Of a DNA stretch of 39,613 nucleotides, positions 8,918 to 16,871 are shown piece after piece. Within the stretch, counting starts at the first letter, position 1. The number at the start of each line of letters is the position of its first letter. Made by a program: the position numbers and the translations under genes. The notes below the pieces were generated by a model. That model saw only the letters and a list, made by a program, of their open reading frames with translations, did no database searches and was not told where the DNA came from. This DNA comes from DATGFK01 sp040007395 (lineage in GTDB: Bacteria; Chloroflexota; Anaerolineae; Aggregatilineales; UBA2796), in contig JBDTVG010000150.1 of the NCBI GenBank assembly GCA_040007395.1, positions 1 through 39,613 on the forward strand, written 5' to 3'.

Positions 8918-9943
8918 ATGCCCACCACGATTCTCAACGCCCTGATTATGCTGCCAATAGAATCGGGTGGGCCGCGTATTACCCCACTGCGCTTCGACAG
9001 ATCGCGCATTTTGGCATTAGATAGCCCGCCCAAACGCGGCGATACAATCCTCGATCTCAGCGGGAAAACGGTTTATCCGGGGCTGATCAATGCCCACGAT
9101 CACCTTGAGTTAAACCATTACCCGCGTACTCGCTTCCGACCTGTCTATGAAAATGCTCACCAGTGGGGACTCGACTTCACCGTTCGGCTGGACGATGAGC
9201 CGTTTCGTTCGCTGCGGCGTATCCCTCTCGATGAGCAGTGTCGGATTGGCGGGGTCAAGAATCTGCACTCTGGCGTAACGACTGTGGCGCAGCATAACCC
9301 GCTGCATAAGCCGCTGCGCCGCAATGATTTTCCGGTGCGAGTGGTGCAGCGTTACGGTTGGGCGCACTCGCTCTACTTCGAGAAAGATGTTGCGAGTAGC
9401 TATCGTCGCACACCACGTAACGCCCCTTGGATGATCCATCTGGCAGAAGGAACAGATCAGGTGGCAATGGTCGAACTCGACCAGCTAGAAACATTCGGCT
9501 GTTTGCAAGCCAACACAGTGCTAATTCATGGCGTTGGCCTAAGTGACGCACAGAGTCTGCGGGCGGTCAAAGCCGGGGCGGGATTGGTCTGGTGTCCTTC
9601 ATCAAATTTTTTTTTGCTCGGTCAAACGGCGAAAGTCGAGCCGTTTGCAGCGGCAGGGTTGTTAGCGCTTGGCACAGATAGCCGCCTGACCGCCGATGGC
9701 GATATGCTGGACGAACTGAAAGCCGCCCATGCGACAGGTCAGATCTCGCCGGAACAGCTTTTCCGCGCCGTGACTACCGATGCAGCACGGCTGCTGCGCT
9801 TACCGAATGTTGGGGTGCTGCTGCCGGGATACATGCCAGACTTTTTTATCACGAAGGGCAGCGATGATCCCTACCTTGCCTTGATTAACCTTGAGCCAAG
9901 CACGATTGAAGCGGTATACATCGGCGGCATGTTACGTTTATGA
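8918..9943 (+). CDS. Amidohydrolase-superfamily enzyme
   Basis: Protein of 341 residues with the metal-dependent amidohydrolase signature. The first strand 'VYPGLINAHDHLE' gives the HxH pair (H60, H62). 'WMIHLAEGTD' (H174), 'VLIHGVGLSD' (H204) and 'LALGTDSRLTADG' (D254) supply the other metal ligands. This set is typical of the ATZ/TRZ and cytosine-deaminase-like branch, which hydrolyses C-N bonds, often deaminating ring compounds. No signal peptide is visible, so it should be cytoplasmic. It is shorter than most relatives (about 400-450). It starts 18 bp after the preceding gene. The position next to a radical SAM gene suggests a role in the same pathway, but that is inference. Confidence 0.85.
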   Translation: MPTTILNALIMLPIESGGPRITPLRFDRSRILALDSPPKRGDTILDLSGKTVYPGLINAHDHLELNHYPRTRFRPVYENAHQWGLDFTVRLDDEPFRSLRRIPLDEQCRIGGVKNLHSGVTTVAQHNPLHKPLRRNDFPVRVVQRYGWAHSLYFEKDVASSYRRTPRNAPWMIHLAEGTDQVAMVELDQLETFGCLQANTVLIHGVGLSDAQSLRAVKAGAGLVWCPSSNFFLLGQTAKVEPFAAAGLLALGTDSRLTADGDMLDELKAAHATGQISPEQLFRAVTTDAARLLRLPNVGVLLPGYMPDFFITKGSDDPYLALINLEPSTIEAVYIGGMLRL

Positions 9944-10085
9944 CCTTTACCCTAAATTCTTCTCCTAAAGAATCGTTTAAAATTGCTACAATGCTGAGTG
10001 GACGGAAGAAGTATCATAAAACAATGAGGCCACATTTTGTGAAAGGATATGCTGCGGTTTTCTAGTAAAATTGAACCAAACTATG

Positions 10086-10093
10086 CTAAGTTT
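10086..10093. repeat. Left copy of 8-bp target-site duplication
   Basis: CTAAGTTT directly precedes the left terminal inverted repeat. The same eight bases follow the right terminal repeat at 10321-10328. One extra shared G makes a 9-bp reading possible. Confidence 0.8.
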
Positions 10094-10320
10094 CTAGCCA
10101 CCCGACACTGAATATATATTCCAGTTAATGCGGGTTACGAACGCTCAAAACGGATTGGGCAATCCTTATAAACCGACAGGAGAGTTAACTATCAACAAAT
10201 TCAATGGTCTATTATATCTATATCTCACGCCTTTATTTATACAATAGGGTATTCAAAACAACTTTTCTGAATGTGTCAAGCCCTTTTGTATCGCTCAAAT
10301 GTTCAGTGTCGGGTGGCTAG
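10094..10320. mobile_element. 227-bp non-autonomous element (MITE) with perfect 19-bp inverted ends
   Basis: The ends CTAGCCACCCGACACTGAA (10094-10112) and its exact reverse complement (10302-10320) enclose 189 AT-rich bases with no plausible gene. CTAAGTTT is duplicated directly outside both ends (10086-10093 and 10321-10328). Terminal inverted repeats, target duplication and lack of a transposase together define a MITE that must be moved in trans. The 8-9 bp duplication is compatible with several IS families (for example ISL3, IS256, IS1); the parent is not identifiable here. The rest of the 9944-10370 gap holds no gene. The right end supplies a spurious ATG (10299) in frame with the next gene. 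Confidence 0.88.
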
Positions 10321-10328
10321 CTAAGTTT
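10321..10328. repeat. Right copy of 8-bp target-site duplication
   Basis: CTAAGTTT immediately after the right inverted repeat, identical to 10086-10093. Confidence 0.8.
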
Positions 10329-10370
10329 AAGAGATTTCGTAGCGGCGCAATTCATTCTTGTGAGGAGTAT

Positions 10371-10877
10371 ATGACACAGAGTGATTTGATTACAAGGTGT
10401 CTAAATCATAGTGGAGCGGCAAAGTTTCCACCCGTATCACGGCAGGACATTACAGATGCCGAACATGATCTTGGTTTTCCTCTGCCGTCATTTCTGTGTG
10501 ATCTCTATTTGCGCATCGGCAACGGTGGCTTTGGACCTCGCGGTGGATTACTTGGTCTGAATGACAATGGTATGCTTATAGAGGGATTTCACCTTGTCTC
10601 TGGTCACCAAATAATGCTAGATCGCGAGACTCAGAATCCTACACCGTACCCCTGGCCTGAACGCATCATACTAATTACCAACATAAATAATCGCCTGTGG
10701 ACAGCACTGGATTGCAGCACAACCTCTGGGCCTGTCCTACGCCTAGATATGAACGATTACGATTTCAACGAACAGCGGTTTGAAGAGGCACTGGAGTTAG
10801 AGGCATCCTCGCTGGAGTCGTGGTTTGAAGCTTGGCTTGATGGCAAGATCCGGGAAGAAAACTATTACACACGCTAA
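10371..10877 (+). CDS. SMI1/KNR4 (SUKH) domain protein
   Basis: Protein of 168 residues. The start at 10371 is preferred because GAGGAG lies a few bases upstream; the in-frame ATG at 10299 is inside the MITE. The SUKH fold is indicated by 'PPVSRQDITDAEHDLGFPLP' followed by 'LYLRIGNGGFGPRGGLLGL', the hallmark loop of the family, then 'PYPWPERIILITNINNRLW'. SMI1/KNR4 proteins often act as immunity proteins against nuclease and other toxins of polymorphic toxin systems, but many bacterial members are orphans. No toxin is recognisable next to it. Loss of a native promoter to the MITE, or supply of a new one, is possible. Confidence 0.82.
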   Translation: MTQSDLITRCLNHSGAAKFPPVSRQDITDAEHDLGFPLPSFLCDLYLRIGNGGFGPRGGLLGLNDNGMLIEGFHLVSGHQIMLDRETQNPTPYPWPERIILITNINNRLWTALDCSTTSGPVLRLDMNDYDFNEQRFEEALELEASSLESWFEAWLDGKIREENYYTR

Positions 10878-10882
10878 CGTAC

Positions 10883-10931
10883 AAATAACTCCTGCGTAAG
10901 GTGAGTTATTTGAGTCAGATGAGTTACGCAG
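10883..10931 (+). other. Possible H-type pseudoknot after the SMI1/KNR4 gene
   Basis: AAATAACTC (10883-10891) pairs perfectly with GAGTTATTT (10903-10911). The 11-base loop contains CTGCGTAA (10892-10899), the exact complement of TTACGCAG (10924-10931). The two stems are compatible as a pseudoknot. It starts 6 bases after the stop codon; no U-run follows. Confidence 0.4.
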
Positions 10932-10949
10932 ACCGATTTTCGCAAGCGC

Positions 10950-10955
10950 TATAAT
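10950..10955 (+). promoter_or_regulatory. Candidate -10 element for the O-antigen ligase gene
   Basis: A perfect TATAAT lies 41 bases before ATG 10997. No recognisable -35 box stands 16-18 bases upstream, so only the -10 hexamer supports this. Confidence 0.3.
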
Positions 10956-10996
10956 GGAAAACTGAGCCAGATCACCAAGGGTAACAGGTTAACGCC

Positions 10997-13462
10997 ATGA
11001 CACTTCGGACGAGACGACTCGTTCAGCAGATCATTCTATTCGCGATTGTCCTCACCATGCTGCTGACCCATAACAGTTCGGTCAGTCTGAATGTCCGCCT
11101 ATTGCAGACAGGCGTGGCACTGCTGGCGCTGGTAGCGATCTGTTCAAAACGGCTGCGCGACTCCAATTTGCTATTCAGTCCGCTGGATTTCGGCTGGCTG
11201 CCGTATGTGCTGCTCACCGCACTAACGGTGAGCCTCGCGCCGTTTCCGCGCCGCAGTGTCGAGATCTGGCTGTGGTTCATCGCGCTCCAGGTGCCGATTA
11301 GCTATGGTGCATTATATCTGTTTAGGCGGGGCTGGCCCGAACGTGGACTCTATCGGGCGCTGCTTGGCGCAGGTAGCTACCTGTATTTCCTGACAGTTAC
11401 GTTGACTTTGAGTTACCTTGCTCAGGCAGCGGCGGCTCGGGCAGCGGGACTCATTCCATCCGGTTTTCGCCTGTTTGGGATCATGGATCATCCCAATACC
11501 TTTGCTATGTTTATCGCGATTGCTACGCCGTGTATGGTTGCCTACCTCTTTATGCGTTTAGGCAAGATCGAACGGGTCGCGGTCATCTTATGGTTAGCAG
11601 GCGCAGCACTCGGCATTTACGGAACTGGATCGCGCACGGGGACAGTGGCCGCCATCGCCGGAAGTGGGATCGCACTAGCGTTGGCGTTGCTAGCCCATCC
11701 AAGCCAACCCTTACAACGCTTTCGAGTCTGGGCCGTTTCCCACCGCCAACAGGCGGGTGCGATGCTGGCTGGTATGGCTGTATTGGCTGTGGTCGCGTTG
11801 GGGATTGTGTTCTATTTGCAGTTTGGTCGTCCTCGTCAGGATGACGGCGGTGGGCGACTCAGCTTCTATCGGAGCGCGATAACTGTTTTTACTGAACATC
11901 CAATCGCTGGCTATGGGCCGGGCGGCTTTTTTCGCAACGAACTGAACACGCACTCTGTTCCGCTGTGGCGACCCATGCCACACGCCCATGATATGCTGCT
12001 TGGCACTGCCGCTGAAAGTGGATTGCTAGGGCTGCTCGGCTTTGGGGCGCTGCTCATCGTTGGGGCGTGGACTTGTGTCAAAGTGTGGCGTACACAACCG
12101 ACCCGACGACTCTTGATTGCTGGGCCAATCGGCGGGTTGGTTGGCTTTTGCCTGTCTGGTATCCTCGATTCTCCGATCAACCAGTTCGGGCCGTTTTTTC
12201 TAGCGACCATTCTGTTGGCCTATATTGCTTCCTTTTTGCCAGCGCCACAGTCCACACCGCGTCAATGGTGGCGGACAGGATTGATCGTCGCGACAGTGGC
12301 GGGGATCGTCGTGTTGTGTGCGGTGGTGTTGATCCCCTATGTCACTGTGTGGAGCGTGACTCGCCCGGATCGCCCTGTTGACACACCTGACACAACCCTT
12401 GCCGCCGCTAAACAATTGGACACTGTGATTGCTTACGATTACGCTGATCCCTTGGTGACACTCCAATCGGGTTACGAGTGGGCAAAACTCATATCAAGCA
12501 CATCAGGTGTGGTTGAACCGCAAGCCTTGCAAAACGCCATTGCCCGCTTTGAACGTGGCATCCAACTCGATCCCGATTTGGGCATGAATGCGCTTAATCT
12601 TTCGGCGCTTTACTTAAAAGCCAACCGTCCAGCCGATGCCGTGAAAGCCGCCCAACGTGCGACCCAATTATCTAACCAAGATAGCGTGGCATGGCTAAAT
12701 CTGGGGATCGCGTTGGAGGCCAATGGCGATCCCGCTGGCGCACAGATTGCCTATGAAAATGCACTGGTGTTTGAGACACGGTGGGAAACTACAGGTTTCT
12801 GGCAGGTGACACCGAGTCGGCAGGCGGCATTAACGCAGTTTCGCGCCGCCAACACCACAGATCATTACTATGCGCTTTTGGCGCAAGCCAACACTGACCG
12901 TCTGGCAGGGCGAAAAAGTGAGGCGCTCACCGCTTATCAAAACGCACTCAAGATCAGCCCCGGTGCAGTCGCGCAAACTTATGTTCAAGGATTGATCGCG
13001 CTAGCAAACGATGATCTTGTAGCGGCACGACTCAAGCTGACACAGACGACCACCATGGAGACTCTTGAAATCTGGGATCAGATTGCACAGCTTGAAGCGT
13101 GGCGTGGATTAGGCGATCTGGCGCGAGATCGCGGCGATACGCAGGAAATGCTCAGGGATTACAACATCGCCTACGCCTATCTCACCTCGCGGGGGATTGG
13201 CGGGTTTGGTACTAAAGGCGATTGGGGTTACTCGATTGTCGGGTATCAGCGTTTCGCACAGATCAACGATTACCTACCCGATGTGGTGATGCTCGACATT
13301 ACGCCCGATCAGATTGCTAGTTTTGTCGCGTTTGCCCAAGCGAATGCCGCCAACGGACAGGCTGAGGCGGCAGCGGCGATTTACCGCCAAATTTTAGAGG
13401 CGAATCCTGACAATACAGAGGCGAAAACGGCGTTGGCGCAGTTAGCCTCGCTCAAATCGTAA
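10997..13462 (+). CDS. O-antigen ligase-like membrane protein with C-terminal TPR domain
   Basis: Protein of 821 residues in two parts. Residues 1 to about 450 form a polytopic membrane region with Wzy_C/O-antigen ligase features: 'FGIMDHPNTFAMFIAIATP', 'GTGSRTGTVAAIAGSG', the periplasmic loop 'EHPIAGYGPGGFFRNELN' and 'PHAHDMLLGTAAESGLLG'. Residues about 480-820 are tetratricopeptide repeats ('GMNALNLSALYLKANRPADA', 'SVAWLNLGIALEANGDPAGA', 'GQAEAAAAIYRQILEANPDN'). The family joins or polymerises undecaprenyl-linked glycans outside the cytoplasmic membrane. O-antigen itself is not implied, since ligase-like proteins with TPR tails are common in organisms without classical LPS. It could act on the product of the leftward glycan operon. 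Confidence 0.9.
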   Translation: MTLRTRRLVQQIILFAIVLTMLLTHNSSVSLNVRLLQTGVALLALVAICSKRLRDSNLLFSPLDFGWLPYVLLTALTVSLAPFPRRSVEIWLWFIALQVPISYGALYLFRRGWPERGLYRALLGAGSYLYFLTVTLTLSYLAQAAAARAAGLIPSGFRLFGIMDHPNTFAMFIAIATPCMVAYLFMRLGKIERVAVILWLAGAALGIYGTGSRTGTVAAIAGSGIALALALLAHPSQPLQRFRVWAVSHRQQAGAMLAGMAVLAVVALGIVFYLQFGRPRQDDGGGRLSFYRSAITVFTEHPIAGYGPGGFFRNELNTHSVPLWRPMPHAHDMLLGTAAESGLLGLLGFGALLIVGAWTCVKVWRTQPTRRLLIAGPIGGLVGFCLSGILDSPINQFGPFFLATILLAYIASFLPAPQSTPRQWWRTGLIVATVAGIVVLCAVVLIPYVTVWSVTRPDRPVDTPDTTLAAAKQLDTVIAYDYADPLVTLQSGYEWAKLISSTSGVVEPQALQNAIARFERGIQLDPDLGMNALNLSALYLKANRPADAVKAAQRATQLSNQDSVAWLNLGIALEANGDPAGAQIAYENALVFETRWETTGFWQVTPSRQAALTQFRAANTTDHYYALLAQANTDRLAGRKSEALTAYQNALKISPGAVAQTYVQGLIALANDDLVAARLKLTQTTTMETLEIWDQIAQLEAWRGLGDLARDRGDTQEMLRDYNIAYAYLTSRGIGGFGTKGDWGYSIVGYQRFAQINDYLPDVVMLDITPDQIASFVAFAQANAANGQAEAAAAIYRQILEANPDNTEAKTALAQLASLKS

Positions 13463-13552
13463 GGATGTTGAAATAGTTATCCACTACAGCATCTGTCACT
13501 TAGCTTGACCTACTCTGAACTTGATCAATCAGAAAACTTATGTGTTATACAA

Positions 13553-14128
13553 TCAGGCAGTATCGTCTGACATTGGTGTTATGTTGAAAAACTTATGCAA
13601 GCCCAATTTAAGCAGCCGAGGAGCGTCGAGAGCAGATAATCGGTCACGTATATCTAAAGGTATTGGGCGCTCCAGTATTTTCAGACATTCCAGCAGACAA
13701 AAGATTAGATCAATTTCGTCCAAGCTGCTTGAGCGTAAGCGTGTTATGGCATTGTCGGCAGTTTCAAGGATTCTTGCCTCAGCTAATTGTCTTGCTGCCA
13801 GACAGTAGTAGTTGCTACTGTTGAGGATTGCATCTAAAAGATGAGGTAAACCAACCTTCGACCCTAGCTTAAATAATACAAGGGATACGAGAATCCGGGT
13901 CTCATAGGTTTCCGTATCTTTCAATAACTTTTCCAGTGGCGGAATAGCTAATGTGCCGAAACGATGCAGCCGTTCGGCCACCAAATACTGATGTGGCCCT
14001 TCTAAGGCGTTAACGGCTTGTTGTGTGATACTTGATACAATTTCAGCAAGTGCATCTACGGCTGGAATCTGTTCACCAGGCTCACTACTCTTTAGCCGTT
14101 CCAGTTCATGGTTCAGATTAAAATCCAT
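13553..14128 (-). CDS. HEAT-repeat-like helical protein
   Basis: About 191 residues from ATG 14128; the frame is open to 14170 with no better ribosome site. The sequence is almost all alpha-helical, with repeating amphipathic units such as 'AVDALAEIVSSITQQAVNAL', 'RFGTLAIPPLEKLLKDTETY' and 'KVGLPHLLDAILNSSNYYCL', reminiscent of HEAT/PBS-lyase repeats, which serve as protein-binding scaffolds. No catalytic motif is visible. It lies convergent to the O-antigen ligase gene and next to IS630. A specific function cannot be given. Confidence 0.65.
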   Translation of the reverse strand: MDFNLNHELERLKSSEPGEQIPAVDALAEIVSSITQQAVNALEGPHQYLVAERLHRFGTLAIPPLEKLLKDTETYETRILVSLVLFKLGSKVGLPHLLDAILNSSNYYCLAARQLAEARILETADNAITRLRSSSLDEIDLIFCLLECLKILERPIPLDIRDRLSALDAPRLLKLGLHKFFNITPMSDDTA

Positions 14129-14207
14129 TACCCTAGCCTTTGCATGACATGAACTAGGATGCTTAGCCATCCATCATTGAGTTCATCATGATTATCCAGC
14201 AGTTTTA

Positions 14208-15214
14208 GCCTACACCAAAAAACCAGCATGAGCGAACCAGCCTTTGGCATCGCTGGTTGTAATCTTCTCTAGACCTCGTCCAATCGCTTGAATCAATTCA
14301 GGAACCGTTTGACAACGGCATTGACGGATAAACGCCTTGAGTTTAGAAAAAGCTTCTTCAATAGGGGAAAAATCTGGTGAATAGGCAGGCAGAAACAGCA
14401 ATTGACAACCTGCCTTAATCACCAACTGCTCAACGGCTTGCGTTTTATGGCTAGAGAGGTTATCCAGGATAACAAGGTGACCGGGACGTAAGGTTGGCAA
14501 CAGTACCTCGCGGATGAAGGATTCAAAGACAGCCTCAGTGACTGAGCCTTCAACGGTCATCGCTGCTTGCATTCCCTGAAGGTTCATACTTGCCAATAAC
14601 GTGACATTTTGCCCATAATTACCAATTGTGCGGTCATAAACTCGCTGCCCGCGTAGTGAACGCGCATACAGCGGAACCATACCAATCCGGCTACCACTTT
14701 CATCCACTACAACCACATCTTCCGCGTTGAGCCGTCGAATTACTTCTCGGAAGATAGCCCGTGCTGCTTCATCACGCTCAATCGTGCCCAGCGTTTTCTT
14801 CTTTCGAGTTAGTCCTAACCGACGGAAAGCTCGGATCAACCCAGACTCACTGACATGCAGGCTGTATCGTGCATTCCACACCTGCATATGCTGCGCTAAG
14901 GTGTAATCCGGGTACTGTTCCACTTGCTGTATGAGCCGCTTTCGCCACCGCTTATTCATCACTTTGCTTGTCACACGCCGCTGGATTTTGGGCCACACAT
15001 GCCCTTCCATTTGAAACTGCTTAACATAGCGTTTGACACTACTCAGGCTCACCATAAATAGCTTGGCGATTCTCATTTTGGGCTGGCCGCGCTGCCAGGT
15101 TTTAATAATCCGCTCTCTCAAATCAAGTGATAGTGCTTCCATCTCACCTCGCTCACTTGATTTTTATCTTATTTGTTTGAGTGGTTCAAGCTCCCCGATA
15201 GTTGCTGTAGGGTT
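14208..15214 (-). mobile_element. IS630-family insertion sequence
   Basis: About 1.0 kb around a full-length IS630 transposase. Imperfect inverted ends sit outside it: TTTAGCCTACACCAA at 14204-14218 against TAAACCCTACAGCAA read inward from the right end (15215-15201), matching 11 of 15 bases with CCTACA shared. TA dinucleotides at 14206-14207 and 15215-15216 fit the TA target preference of IS630, but they sit at slightly different distances from the shared core, so the exact boundaries are uncertain by a few bases. Confidence 0.72.
14210..15142 (-). CDS. IS630-family transposase
   Basis: Intact protein of 310 residues. The N-terminal helix-turn-helix ('LDLRERIIKTWQRGQPKMRI', 'VSLSSVKRYVKQF') is followed by a winged second domain. 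The DDE catalytic core shows D147 in 'VVVVDESGSRIG', D227 in 'HLVILDNLSSHK' and the glutamate in 'SPDFSPIEEAFSKLK' (E262). This is the IS630/Tc1-mariner type, cutting and pasting at TA dinucleotides. The single frame is not interrupted, so the enzyme may be active. The stop codon lies inside the left terminal repeat. Confidence 0.93.
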   Translation of the reverse strand: MEALSLDLRERIIKTWQRGQPKMRIAKLFMVSLSSVKRYVKQFQMEGHVWPKIQRRVTSKVMNKRWRKRLIQQVEQYPDYTLAQHMQVWNARYSLHVSESGLIRAFRRLGLTRKKKTLGTIERDEAARAIFREVIRRLNAEDVVVVDESGSRIGMVPLYARSLRGQRVYDRTIGNYGQNVTLLASMNLQGMQAAMTVEGSVTEAVFESFIREVLLPTLRPGHLVILDNLSSHKTQAVEQLVIKAGCQLLFLPAYSPDFSPIEEAFSKLKAFIRQCRCQTVPELIQAIGRGLEKITTSDAKGWFAHAGFLV

Positions 15215-15609
15215 TAGCTTTCCAGAGTGGCGATCTTTTTGACAGCAGCGTTCACGATGGCGCGAATCCGATCCTTCTTGAGTTTGCCATAGGGAATGGA
15301 GTCGCTGTGTGGCAGGATGGACTCCATCGACTCGCGCCCTGTCCAGTTTTCTGTGTGCAAAATGATGCACGGGCAGTCGATGTCATGATCTGCGATGAAC
15401 CGAGCGACTTCACTGCCGCAGTTCTCATCTTCGGGATCGGCAGGTTCACTGTGTAGATCGTGATCCAGAAAGATGATGTCAAACGACGTATCCTTCAGCG
15501 CACGAATCGCCGTTCTGGCGTGGCGACAAATCGTGACCTTGTGGGGGTTAAGCGCATTCTGGAAAAATGTAATGCGATGCGAATTGTCATCGAGCAGCAG
15601 AATATTCAT
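15214..15609 (-). CDS. Receiver-like protein, probably cyclic-phosphate processing receiver (cRec)
   Basis: About 131 residues from ATG 15609 ('MNILLLDDNSHRITFFQNAL'); the frame is open upstream but that part looks non-coding. It resembles a response-regulator receiver: acidic pair 'LLLDDN', strand 3 'FDIIFLDHDLHSEP', and a late lysine 'YGKLKKDR'. The DHDL signature and 'CIILHTENWTGRESMESIL' recall the conserved DHD and HSxNxxGxxxM motifs of the cRec family, predicted to process cyclic phosphates or nucleotides rather than accept phosphate. No output domain follows. The TAA stop coincides with the IS630 junction, so the last residues may have been altered by insertion. Confidence 0.68.
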   Translation of the reverse strand: MNILLLDDNSHRITFFQNALNPHKVTICRHARTAIRALKDTSFDIIFLDHDLHSEPADPEDENCGSEVARFIADHDIDCPCIILHTENWTGRESMESILPHSDSIPYGKLKKDRIRAIVNAAVKKIATLES

Positions 15610-15794
15610 AATGACTCTATCTCTATTTCCGCCTATCTTACGCACAATGCTAACAAATGCAATATAGAGCCAAGCCAGTATCACGCACAGCGGTTCTTGC
15701 CAGACTCTACGACCATTCAGTTGTGAATTACCTTGCCACCTTCTATAATCGAAAAATACAATCTGCGCTCAGAGCGCTACTTTGGGAATGCCAG

Positions 15795-16820
15795 TTGAAA
15801 CTCGAACTGATAACAACTATGGAACGGTTTGAGTCGCTCCAAGCAGAATGGAACTCACTGTTACCGGATAACGCGACCAACGAAATCTTCTTGACATGGG
15901 AATGGCAAAGTACATGGTGGCAATGCTACCAACCCGGCGATCTGTGGGTAGTCGCCGCCCGTGATACAGACCATAACAATCGCTTGGTAGGACTCGCGCC
16001 TTGGTTTATCGAGCAACCAGCACGGGTAATACGAACAATCGGTTGTGTTGAAGTAACTGACTATTTAGATGTACTGGCAGTTCCGGGCAGCCGTGAGGAG
16101 TTCTACCTTGCGCTGGTAGATTTTCTGGTCGAACACGCCACCGACTTTTCTTGTTTGGACTTATGCAACATCCCTGCTGGTACACCAACCCTCGATCTCC
16201 TGCCCCGCTTACTCACTGAGCGGGGTTTTGCTGTACAGGTCAAGCATGAAGATGTTTGTCCATTTATCCCGCTGCCATCCGACTTTGAAACCTATCTGGA
16301 TCAACTCGACAAGAAACAGCGCCATGAACTGCGCCGTAAGCTGCGTCGTGCCGAAGCCGGGGATGAAGCCAAGCTCGATTGGTATATCGTCGGGCCGGAA
16401 CACGATCTGAACGCCGAGATGGATCGCTTCCTAGACCTGATGGAGTCTAGCCATCCCGACAAAGCCAAGTTTTTGGGTGAAAGCTACCATAAAGCATTCT
16501 TCAAAACGGTTATGCCCCGTTTGGCGGCCTGTGGATGGTTGCAGCTTTCGTTCCTGACCGTGAAGGATACTGCTGTGGCGACCTATCTCAACTTTGATTA
16601 CAACAACCGTATTTTGGTCTACAATTCTGGCCTACTGCCAAGCAGCTATTCCCATCTCAGCGCCGGGATTATCTTGCTTATCTACAACATCCAATATGCG
16701 ATCTCAAAGGGTCGCTCGGAGTTTGATTTTTTGCAGGGCAACGAGGAATACAAGTATCGGATGGGCGGGCAAGATCGATCTGTGCTGATGCTTGAAGCGA
16801 CACTGCAATCTCTATCGTAA
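15795..16820 (+). CDS. GNAT/CelD-like acyltransferase
   Basis: About 341 residues from TTG 15795 ('LKLELITTMERFESLQAEWN'), the point at which similarity to CelD/BioF2-like proteins would begin. The frame is open from ATG 15657, but those 46 residues look random and ATG 15657 has no ribosome site. Two GNAT-like halves are visible: 'FLTWEWQSTWWQCY' with 'RLVGLAPWFIEQP', and 'LDQLDKKQRHELRRKLRRAE' with 'GWLQLSFLTVKDTAVATYLN' and 'LQGNEEYKYRMGG'. Relatives occur in exopolysaccharide and peptidoglycan loci and acylate sugars or amino groups. It is divergent from the cRec gene and directly upstream of a GT4 gene, 51 bp apart. Confidence 0.82.
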   Translation: MKLELITTMERFESLQAEWNSLLPDNATNEIFLTWEWQSTWWQCYQPGDLWVVAARDTDHNNRLVGLAPWFIEQPARVIRTIGCVEVTDYLDVLAVPGSREEFYLALVDFLVEHATDFSCLDLCNIPAGTPTLDLLPRLLTERGFAVQVKHEDVCPFIPLPSDFETYLDQLDKKQRHELRRKLRRAEAGDEAKLDWYIVGPEHDLNAEMDRFLDLMESSHPDKAKFLGESYHKAFFKTVMPRLAACGWLQLSFLTVKDTAVATYLNFDYNNRILVYNSGLLPSSYSHLSAGIILLIYNIQYAISKGRSEFDFLQGNEEYKYRMGGQDRSVLMLEATLQSLS

Positions 16821-16871
16821 GACTTGCCAAATCACCTGTAAGACTAGGTAGTCGCACAGCGTCATTTTTTA

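Noticed and set aside
10299..10370. ATG 10299 as the start of the SMI1/KNR4 gene
   Set aside because: It lies inside the MITE's right end; ATG 10371 has a GAGGAG site and gives a normal domain start.
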